NCBI GenBank assembly: GCA_964416315.1
Contig: CAYQDR010000188.1
Coordinates: forward strand, 1 to 5,337
DNA: 5,337 nt
Direction of reading: 5' to 3'
Origin: CAYQDR01 sp964416315
GTDB lineage: Bacteria; Methylomirabilota; Methylomirabilia; Rokubacteriales; DASRDR01
Of the stretch, positions 1 through 5,337 are shown piece by piece (positions within the stretch are counted from its first letter, which is position 1; every line of letters starts with the position of its first letter). A program made the translations under genes and the position numbers. Below the pieces are notes generated by a model. That model was given only the letters and a program-made list of their open reading frames with translations. It was not told the DNA's origin and ran no database searches.

Positions 1-100
1 CAGTTCCTGCGCCTACCACCCACGGTACCGTTCGGAGTGAACCGGATAAGCAGTAGTCGGGTTTCGGACCCGCCCGCGATTTCTTCACGGACCCTGAGCG

Positions 101-151
101 CAGCCGGGCCGCCGGGTTGGCTGCGGGCTCGTGCGCCCGGCGGCCCGGCTG
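101..151. repeat. Perfect 16-bp inverted repeat, 19-nt spacer
   Basis: Positions 101-116 (CAGCCGGGCCGCCGGG) are the exact reverse complement of positions 136-151. The arms are separated by 19 nt (117-135). RNA from either strand could form a very stable all-matched stem. No T-tract follows on the + strand, so it is not a standard intrinsic terminator. It might be a transcript-end stabiliser, a recombination or protein-binding site, or the remnant of a dispersed palindromic repeat. The repeat is directly visible; its role is unknown. Confidence 0.85.
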
Positions 152-299
152 ACGTCGTGGTTCGTCGAACGGTCCCTCTCCTGGTGTTCATCGCGGTGTT
201 CGCCGTCTACGTTCGCTCGCCGGTGATGACTGTTGGCGTGGACGTGCGACCCGCGCGCGTGTGGGACTCGCGCGACCCGCAGTTTCTGCGGCGTAAGCC

Positions 300-329
300 T
301 TGACGCCCAGCGTAACCCCGGACTACGAT
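300..329 (+). promoter_or_regulatory. Candidate sigma70-type promoter for the aldolase gene
   Basis: A -35 box TTGACG (300-305, five of six consensus bases) is followed after 18 bp by TACGAT (324-329, four of six, keeping the conserved TA and final T). Transcription would start near 335-338, only about 12-15 nt before the ATG at 350. That leaves a very short leader, consistent with the lack of a recognisable Shine-Dalgarno sequence there. This is a consensus match only. High-GC organisms often use looser promoters, so it could be coincidental. Confidence 0.45.
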
Positions 330-349
330 GGGACGCGAGCCTGAGCCAC

Positions 350-2410
350 ATGGAGAGCCGGTGGAGCGATGACGCCGCCCGCGGGCTCGACCCCCTCGAC
401 CTTCTCGTCTACGCCTCGCGGCTCGTGGGGGCCGAGACCTCGCTCGCCGTCTGGGGTGGCGGCAACACCTCCGTCAAGCTGACCGAGCCCGATCTCCGCA
501 AGCGCCCGGTCCGGGTGCTGCGCGTCAAGGGCAGCGGCTCCGACCTGAAGAGCATCGCCCGCAAGGACTTCCCCGGCGTCCGTCTCGACGACGTCCTCCC
601 GCTCCTCGAGCGCGAGGACATGGGCGACCAGGCGATGGTGGACTACCTCGCCCGATGCCTCCAGGAGCCCAACGCGCCACGCCCCTCGATCGAGACACTG
701 CTCCACGGCTTCCTCCCCTTCGAGGCCGTGATCCACACGCACGCCGACGCGATCGTCGCGCTCACGAACACCGAGCGGGGCCACGAGGTCGTGCGGGAGG
801 TCTTCGGCAAGGACGCCGTGAGCATCCCGTACCGGCGCCCCGGCTTTCGGCTGTCGCGCGAGGTGGCGGACGCGGTCCGCGCGAACGCCGCGGCGCGTGG
901 CGTGCTCCTCGAGAAGCACGGGCTGATCACCTGGGGCGCGACGCTCAAGGAGGCGTACCTCGGCACGATCGACCTCGTCACGCGCGGCGAGGAGCGGCTC
1001 CGCGACGCGGCGCGCGGGCGGCGCGTCTTCGGGCCGCCCGCCGTCTCGGTGCCGGACGCCGACACCCGGCGCGCGGTGGCGACGGCGGTCGCCCCGGTGC
1101 TGCGCGGGCTGATCGGACGGGACCGCCGGGTCATCCTCCGCTTCGACGACGCGCCGGACGTCCTCGAGCTCGTCAGCGCCCCCGAGGCGGCGCGGCTCAC
1201 CCAGGTCGGCCCGGCGACGCCGGACCACACGGTCTTCACGAAGCGCCTGCCGTGCTTCGTGCCGCTCGCCGAGCCGGCCGCGCCCGAGGCCGTGATCGCG
1301 GCGCTCCGGCCGGCGATCGAGACGTTCGCCCGCGGGTACGCGGCCTACTTCGAGACGCACCGGTTCGAGGGGGCGACGCTGGCGGACCCGTATCCGCGGG
1401 TGATCCTGCTGCCCGGGCTCGGGATGTTCACGAGCGGCAAGGACGCCCGGACCGCGGCGATCGTCGCCGACATCTATCGCCACACGGCCTGGGTCCTCCG
1501 GGCGGCCTCCGCGGTCGGCCCGTACGCCTCGCTGACGCCGGCCGAGGCCTTCGGCGTCGAGTACTGGCCGCTCGAGCTGTACAAGCTCACGCTGGCGCCC
1601 CCCGAGAAGGAGCTCGCACGGCGGATCGCCCTCGTCACGGGAGGGGCCAGCGGCATCGGCCGCGCCGTCGCCCGCCGGCTGGCACGGGAAGGGGCCCACG
1701 TCGTGGTCGGGGACCTCGACGAGGAGGGGGCGGCGCGCGTGGCCCACGAGATCGTGACCGAGCTGGGGCCTGCGCGGGCGCTCGGCGTCCACATGGACGT
1801 GACGTCGGAGGAGGGGGTCCAGGACGGCCTGCTCGCCGCCGTCGAGACGTACGGGGGCCTCGACATCGTCGTGTCGAACGCCGGGATCGCCCACTCGGCT
1901 CCGATCGACGCGATGGCGCTGGCCGACTGGGAGCGGAGCTTCGCGGTGAACGCGCGGGGGCACTTCCTCGTGACGCGCGAAGCCTTCCGGGTGCTGAAGG
2001 CCCAGGGGCTCGGCGGGAGCCTCGTGTTCGTGGCCACGAAGAACGTCATGTCCCCCGGGAAGGACTTCGCCGCCTACAGCGCCGCGAAGGCCGCCGAGGC
2101 TCAGCTCGCCAAGGTGGCGGCGATCGAGGGCGGCCCCTACGGGATCCGCGTCAACATCGTGAACCCGGACGCCGTCTTCCGCGACTCCGGCCTGTGGTCC
2201 GACGAGGTGCGGCGGGAGCGGGCCCGCGCCCAGGGGATCGGGGTGGACCAGCTCGAGGAGTTCTACCGGAAGCGGAACCTCCTCGGGGTGTCGGTCCTCC
2301 CCGAGGACGTCGCGGAAGCGGTCCTCTTCCTCGCGTCGGACCGGGCGGCCAAGACGACCGGCTGCACCCTCACCGTGGACGGGGGCGTCCGGGACGCCTT
2401 CCCGCGCTAG
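350..2410 (+). CDS. Bifunctional aldolase/short-chain dehydrogenase
   Basis: This 686-residue cytoplasmic fusion matches the layout and usual length (about 680) of the rhamnulose-1-phosphate aldolase/lactaldehyde dehydrogenase family. Such enzymes cleave a deoxyketose phosphate to dihydroxyacetone phosphate plus lactaldehyde and oxidise the aldehyde with NAD. The N-terminal class II aldolase domain (about 12-235) has a phosphate-loop-like WGGGNTS (35-41), a probable catalytic Glu115, and zinc ligands His129, His131 and His190 (in HTHAD and EKHG). A middle segment (about 240-420) is typical of the fused family. The C-terminal Rossmann domain (about 424-684) has TGGASGIG (430-437), Asp455 favouring NAD, NAG (510-512), Asn534, Tyr576 and Lys580. 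The usual catalytic Ser is Thr563. The ATG at 350 was chosen because family-like sequence begins there; an in-frame TTG at 233 would add 39 residues of unlikely sequence. No clear ribosome site is present. The gene appears monocistronic, between a promoter-like site and a terminator. The domain call is firm; the exact sugar substrate is inferred and uncertain. Confidence 0.9.
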   Translation: MESRWSDDAARGLDPLDLLVYASRLVGAETSLAVWGGGNTSVKLTEPDLRKRPVRVLRVKGSGSDLKSIARKDFPGVRLDDVLPLLEREDMGDQAMVDYLARCLQEPNAPRPSIETLLHGFLPFEAVIHTHADAIVALTNTERGHEVVREVFGKDAVSIPYRRPGFRLSREVADAVRANAAARGVLLEKHGLITWGATLKEAYLGTIDLVTRGEERLRDAARGRRVFGPPAVSVPDADTRRAVATAVAPVLRGLIGRDRRVILRFDDAPDVLELVSAPEAARLTQVGPATPDHTVFTKRLPCFVPLAEPAAPEAVIAALRPAIETFARGYAAYFETHRFEGATLADPYPRVILLPGLGMFTSGKDARTAAIVADIYRHTAWVLRAASAVGPYASLTPAEAFGVEYWPLELYKLTLAPPEKELARRIALVTGGASGIGRAVARRLAREGAHVVVGDLDEEGAARVAHEIVTELGPARALGVHMDVTSEEGVQDGLLAAVETYGGLDIVVSNAGIAHSAPIDAMALADWERSFAVNARGHFLVTREAFRVLKAQGLGGSLVFVATKNVMSPGKDFAAYSAAKAAEAQLAKVAAIEGGPYGIRVNIVNPDAVFRDSGLWSDEVRRERARAQGIGVDQLEEFYRKRNLLGVSVLPEDVAEAVLFLASDRAAKTTGCTLTVDGGVRDAFPR

Positions 2411-2419
2411 TTTACCCGG

Positions 2420-2444
2420 AGGGGGGCTGCGCCCCCCTTTGTTT
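2420..2444 (+). terminator. Intrinsic terminator after the aldolase gene
   Basis: GGGGGGC (2421-2427) pairs perfectly with GCCCCCC (2431-2437) around a TGC loop, extended by an A-T pair (2420/2438). The stem is followed by TTTGTTT (2438-2444). It begins 9 nt after the aldolase stop codon. A GC stem plus T-tract is the standard rho-independent form, and it separates this gene from the downstream block. Confidence 0.8.
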
Positions 2445-2445
2445 C

Positions 2446-2464
2446 GGGGGGCCGGACCTCCCCC
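2446..2464. repeat. Second hairpin of the intergenic palindrome cluster
   Basis: Six G residues (2446-2451) can pair with TCCCCC (2459-2464), including one G-U pair, around a 7-nt loop. The C run can instead pair with GGGG at 2469-2472, so two mutually exclusive folds are possible. It lies directly after the terminator T-tract. Confidence 0.5.
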
Positions 2465-2475
2465 AGGAGGGGATT

Positions 2476-2494
2476 GCGCCGGCAAAGCCGGCGC
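2476..2494. repeat. Perfect 8-bp palindrome with AAA loop
   Basis: GCGCCGGC (2476-2483) is the exact reverse complement of GCCGGCGC (2487-2494), with AAA between them. No T-tract follows, so it is not an obvious second terminator. A smaller stem with the same loop (GGCG-AAA-CGCC, 2532-2542) lies further along the same intergenic region. The remaining bases up to 2573 show no recognisable promoter or operator. Confidence 0.75.
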
Positions 2495-2573
2495 TCGGAG
2501 CGGAACATCGTGAGCGTTGCGGTAGTGCTGAGGCGAAACGCCCGGTTTGGTCCGACAGGCACCTAGCCCGGGG

Positions 2574-3509
2574 ATGGCCGAAGTTCGGTTCGGCGTCACC
2601 CTCGGCCTCCAGCCGCCGGAGCGCCTGCGCGCGCTGGCGGCGCGCATCGAGGCGCTCGGCTTCGACTCGATCTGGACGGGCGACCACATCGCGTTCCACG
2701 TGCCGACCCTGGAGTCCCTCGCCACGCTGAGCCATCTGGCGGCCGTCACCCGGCGGGTCCGCCTCGGCACCTGCGTCTACCTGCTGGCGCTCCGTCACCC
2801 GACGGTCGCCGCGAAGACCGTGGCGACGCTCGACGTCCTCTCGGGCGGCCGCTTCGTCTTCGGCGTCGGTGTCGGGGGCGAGTTCCCGAAGGAGTTCGAG
2901 GCGTGCGGCATCCCGCGCGCCGAGCGCGGGCGGCGGGTGGACGAGGGGATCGAGGTCTGCCGCCTCCTCTGGGCCAAGTCCCCAGCGTCCTTCGCGGGCC
3001 GCTTCGTCCGTTTCACCGACCTCGCGCTCGAGCCGAGGCCGGTCCAGCCCGGCGGGCCGCCGATCTGGATCGGCGGGCGCTCGGACCACGCCCTGCGCCG
3101 GGCGGCCCGGGTCGGGGACGGGTGGATCTCCTACGTCGTGACGCCGGAGCAGTACCGGGCGAGCCTGGAGAAGATCTCGACCTTCGCGGCCGACGCGCGC
3201 CGTCCGCTCGAGATCGGACGCGGCTTCGAGCCCGCCCACCTCGCGTTCACGGTGATCGACGACGACTGGGACCAGGCGCGTGTCGCGGCGGCGCGGGATC
3301 TCGGCTGGCGGTACAACCAGTCGTTCGACGAGCTGGTCAAGAAGTACTGCGTCCTCGGCCCGCCCGCCCGGTGCATCGAGACGCTCGAGCGCTTCGTCGC
3401 GGCCGGGGTCCGCACCTTCGTCCTCGGCTTCACGGCGGGCGCCGACCGCGTGCCCGAGCAGGTCGAGCGCTTCGCGGCGGACGTGCTGCCGCATTTCCGG
3501 CGTGGCTGA
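2574..3509 (+). CDS. LLM-class flavin/F420-dependent oxidoreductase
   Basis: This 311-residue protein belongs to the bacterial luciferase-like TIM-barrel superfamily, whose members use FMN or coenzyme F420 to oxidise or reduce small molecules in the cytoplasm. Family landmarks in order are: the first beta strand (FGVTL, residues 6-10); TGDH (35-38); a run describing the second and third barrel strands; SGGR followed by the glycine-rich GVGVGGE (90-103); and PPIWIGG (162-168) with a following GDGW-type segment. The length is normal. The ATG at 2574 was preferred to an in-frame TTG at 2547 because the first barrel strand starts right after it. The Shine-Dalgarno match is weak (an AGG 14 nt upstream). 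The gene begins a probable operon, with the reductase gene starting 15 nt after its stop. Sequence alone cannot separate F420 from FMN use or dehydrogenase from monooxygenase activity, and the substrate is unknown. Confidence 0.88.
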   Translation: MAEVRFGVTLGLQPPERLRALAARIEALGFDSIWTGDHIAFHVPTLESLATLSHLAAVTRRVRLGTCVYLLALRHPTVAAKTVATLDVLSGGRFVFGVGVGGEFPKEFEACGIPRAERGRRVDEGIEVCRLLWAKSPASFAGRFVRFTDLALEPRPVQPGGPPIWIGGRSDHALRRAARVGDGWISYVVTPEQYRASLEKISTFAADARRPLEIGRGFEPAHLAFTVIDDDWDQARVAAARDLGWRYNQSFDELVKKYCVLGPPARCIETLERFVAAGVRTFVLGFTAGADRVPEQVERFAADVLPHFRRG

Positions 3510-3524
3510 CCGGGGCGCGGCGGG

Positions 3525-4229
3525 ATGCCGAAGGCCCCGTCCTGTCGCGCTCGCGTGGCGGCCGTCCGCTGGCTGGACCCGGTGCTCCTCGAGGTGGATC
3601 TCGCCATGATCGAGCCCCCGGAGCTCGCCTTCGACGCCGGCCAGTGGATCGCGATCCCCCTCGGGGAGAAGACCGTGCGACCGTACTCGATGGCCTCGCC
3701 CCCGTCGGAGCGCCGGCTGATCCGGCTCTGCGTGGACGTCAAGCCGGGCGGCTCCGGCTCGCGCTACTTCCGGGAGCTCGGGGTCGGGGACGAGGTCCGC
3801 TTCCAGCCGCCGCTCGGGACGCTGACCCTCATTGCCGACTCGACGGCGCCCGTCCTGATGGTCGCGGAGGAGGTGGGCGTGGTCCCGTTCCGCTCGATCC
3901 TCCTCGCCCAGGCGGAAGAGGGCTTCCCGCGCCCGATGATGCTCTACTTCACGGCGCCGACCCTCGGGCACCTCCTCTACGACGCGGAGTTCCGCGCGCT
4001 CGGCTCGCGGCACCAGCAGTTCCGCTACCGCCCGATGCTCTCCGCGCCGGACCCCGGGTGGTCGGGCGAGGTCGGCTCCGTCCTCGCGGCGGTCGAGCGC
4101 GAGGCGGGGGAGCTCCGCGGCCACGACGCGCTCCTCTGCGGGGGCGGCGACCTGGTCAAGGCGGCGCGCGAGCTGTGTCTCGCCCGGGGGATCGAGCGGA
4201 AGCGGATCCGCTATGAGAAGTTCTGGTAG
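3525..4229 (+). CDS. FNR-family FAD/NAD(P)-binding oxidoreductase
   Basis: This 234-residue flavoprotein has the two-domain ferredoxin-NADP-reductase fold, which passes electrons between NAD(P)H and a partner through FAD. The N-terminal barrel (about 1-100) carries the FAD signature RPYS (52-55) and the phosphate-binding GGSGSRYF (75-82). The C-terminal domain (about 105-234) has the pyridine-nucleotide region, CGGGD (205-209, usually CGPxxM-like) and a terminal EKFW with an aromatic end residue. No cysteine-rich 2Fe-2S domain is present at either end, unlike BenC- or phenol-hydroxylase-type reductases, so an external partner is expected. The usual G-T-G-I-A-P motif reads E-V-G-V-V-P (116-121), so nucleotide binding may be altered. 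It starts 15 nt after the LLM gene with only a weak GGGG ribosome site about 9 nt upstream, suggesting translational coupling. It could supply reduced flavin or electrons to the LLM enzyme, but this is inferred from position only. Confidence 0.82.
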   Translation: MPKAPSCRARVAAVRWLDPVLLEVDLAMIEPPELAFDAGQWIAIPLGEKTVRPYSMASPPSERRLIRLCVDVKPGGSGSRYFRELGVGDEVRFQPPLGTLTLIADSTAPVLMVAEEVGVVPFRSILLAQAEEGFPRPMMLYFTAPTLGHLLYDAEFRALGSRHQQFRYRPMLSAPDPGWSGEVGSVLAAVEREAGELRGHDALLCGGGDLVKAARELCLARGIERKRIRYEKFW

Positions 4230-4257
4230 GGCGATGATGCCGCGGACCCGGAGCGTC

Positions 4258-4262
4258 AGGAA
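4258..4262 (+). promoter_or_regulatory. Ribosome binding site bearing on the cyclase start
   Basis: AGGAA is the best Shine-Dalgarno match in the window. It lies 9 nt from GTG (4272) and 15 nt from ATG (4278). The spacing favours GTG, while codon preference favours ATG. The two starts differ by only two residues, both ahead of the first zinc-ribbon cysteine. Confidence 0.5.
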
Positions 4263-4277
4263 CTGGGTGTCGTGACG

Positions 4278-5337
4278 ATGTCCACCTGTCCCCGGTGTCA
4301 AGCTTCGAACGATCCGGGCGCCCGCTTCTGCGAGGACTGTGGCGCCCGCCTTGAGCTTGCATGCCCGAGCTGCGGTGCCACGGCCACGCCCGGCAAGAGA
4401 TTCTGCCGCTCGTGCGGCGCCGCCCTGGCCCCCGAACCCCCTGCGCGGTTCGCCTCCCCCGAGACCTACACGCCCAAGCACCTCGTGGAGAAGATCCTGA
4501 CCTCAAGAGCCGCCCTCGAAGGCGAGCGCAAGCAGGTGACCGTGCTCTTCGCAGACGTAAAGGGCTCGATGGAGCTGTTGGCGGATCGCGACCCCGAGGA
4601 GGCGCGGAAGCTCCTCGATCCGCTGCTTGAGCGCATGATGGAGGCCGTCCACCGCTACGAAGGGACCGTGAACCAGGTCATGGGCGACGGCATCATGGCC
4701 CTGTTCGGCGCGCCGCTGGCCTGCGAGGACCACGCGGTCCGGGCCTGCTACGCCGCCCTGCGGATGCAGGAGACGGTCAAGCGCTACGCCGAGAGCGTCC
4801 GGCGGGCGGACGGGCTGCCGCTCCAGATCCGGGTCGGGCTGAACTCCGGCGAGGTCGTGGTGCGCGCGATCGGGAGCGACCTCCACATGGACTACACCGC
4901 GGTCGGCCAGACGACGCACGTCGCCGCGCGGATGGAGCAGATGGCCCTGCCCGGATCCATCCTGCTCTCGGCCGAGACGCTGGCCCTGGCCGAGGGGTAC
5001 GTGGAGGTCAAGCCGCTGGGCCCGCTACCGGTCAAAGGGCTGGAGGCGCCGCTGGAGGTCTACGAGCTGACCGGGGCGGCCACGATCCGCTCGCGCTTCC
5101 AGGCCGCGGCCGCCCGCGGCCTCACCCGCTTCGTGGGCCGCGAGAGCGAGCTGGAGCAGCTCCGCCAGGCGCTCGCGCGCGCGGGGGCCGGTCGCGGGCA
5201 GGTGGTGGCCGTCGTGGGGGAGCCGGGGGTCGGCAAGTCCCGGCTCTACTGGGAGTTCAGTCACTCCCATCGCGCCCAGGGGTGGCTCGTCCTCGAGTCC
5301 GGCTCCGTCTCCTACGGCAAGGCGACGAACTACCTGC
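4278..5337 (+). CDS. Zinc-ribbon class III cyclase/AAA-ATPase protein (partial)
   Basis: The reading frame stays open to the window edge, giving 353 residues of what is usually a protein of more than 1,000 residues. Two zinc ribbons open it: cysteine pairs at 4/7 with 18/21, and 29/32 with 43/46. A class III nucleotide cyclase domain follows (about 86-260), with metal-binding Asp93 and Asp137 (in MGDG) and Arg218. Next come an FVGRE-type boundary (285-289) and a Walker A GEPGVGKS (314-321) opening an AAA/STAND-like ATPase. In the family, a long TPR-rich tail normally follows; here it is cut off. Family members are called adenylate/guanylate cyclases or ATP-dependent signalling regulators. The adenine-selecting Lys is Gln133 and the transition-state Asn is His214, so cyclase activity is doubtful. 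An in-frame GTG at 4272 is an alternative start, better spaced (9 nt) from AGGAA at 4258-4262. The gene lies 48 nt after the reductase with no terminator between. Early codons are less G/C-biased than later ones. Confidence 0.88.
   Translation, partial: MSTCPRCQASNDPGARFCEDCGARLELACPSCGATATPGKRFCRSCGAALAPEPPARFASPETYTPKHLVEKILTSRAALEGERKQVTVLFADVKGSMELLADRDPEEARKLLDPLLERMMEAVHRYEGTVNQVMGDGIMALFGAPLACEDHAVRACYAALRMQETVKRYAESVRRADGLPLQIRVGLNSGEVVVRAIGSDLHMDYTAVGQTTHVAARMEQMALPGSILLSAETLALAEGYVEVKPLGPLPVKGLEAPLEVYELTGAATIRSRFQAAAARGLTRFVGRESELEQLRQALARAGAGRGQVVAVVGEPGVGKSRLYWEFSHSHRAQGWLVLESGSVSYGKATNYL

Larger units (their letters stand above)
1..349. other. Upstream non-coding region with palindromes
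   Basis: I see no convincing gene in this stretch. One + frame is open from the left edge to a stop at 301-303, but its third codon positions are much less G/C-biased than in the genes that follow. It also runs straight through a perfect 16-bp inverted repeat, and its product resembles nothing I recognise. The stretch contains the inverted repeat at 101-151, a small hairpin at 277-291 (6-bp stem, TTT loop) and a promoter-like pair of boxes at 300-329. The base composition is visibly less extreme than in the genes. It is most likely intergenic DNA ahead of the aldolase gene, although the 3' end of an upstream gene cannot be excluded. Confidence 0.55.

Overview
This is a high-GC bacterial window (about 70% G+C by eye, with coding third positions mostly G or C). 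It holds three complete genes and one truncated gene, all on the + strand. No rRNA, tRNA, CRISPR array or transposase is visible. The gene style suggests a soil or subsurface lineage such as Candidatus Rokubacteria/Methylomirabilota: an LLM-class flavin oxidoreductase, a zinc-ribbon/class III cyclase/AAA protein, and a fused aldolase-dehydrogenase. That assignment rests on remembered gene repertoires, not on a search; Actinobacteria or deltaproteobacterial-type lineages remain possible.

Layout. Positions 1-349 hold no convincing gene. They contain a perfect 16-bp inverted repeat (101-116 with 136-151) and, at 300-329, a good sigma70-type promoter match. The promoter sits just ahead of a 686-residue bifunctional aldolase/short-chain dehydrogenase (350-2410). 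That gene ends at a strong intrinsic terminator (2420-2444), which begins a 163-nt intergenic region (2411-2573) packed with further hairpins. A second block follows: an LLM-class flavin- or F420-dependent oxidoreductase (2574-3509); 15 nt later a stand-alone ferredoxin-NADP-reductase-type flavoprotein without an iron-sulfur domain (3525-4229); and 48 nt later a double zinc ribbon + class III nucleotide cyclase + AAA-ATPase protein (from 4278) that runs off the right edge. No terminator is visible inside this second block, so the three genes may be co-transcribed.

How the genes may work together. The aldolase/dehydrogenase resembles the fused rhamnulose-1-phosphate aldolase/lactaldehyde dehydrogenase family, which splits a deoxy-sugar phosphate and oxidises the aldehyde product. 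No other rhamnose gene is in view, so its substrate is open. The LLM enzyme and the flavoprotein reductase look like a possible pair, with the reductase supplying reduced flavin or electrons. The cyclase-ATPase is probably a large signalling or regulatory protein, and its link to the redox pair is only positional.

The most notable points are residue changes at usually conserved sites: Thr for the catalytic Ser in the dehydrogenase domain, a degraded nucleotide-binding Gly motif in the reductase, and Gln and His at two catalytic positions in the cyclase. The palindrome-rich intergenic DNA is also notable. I see no clear evidence of a wholly new system.
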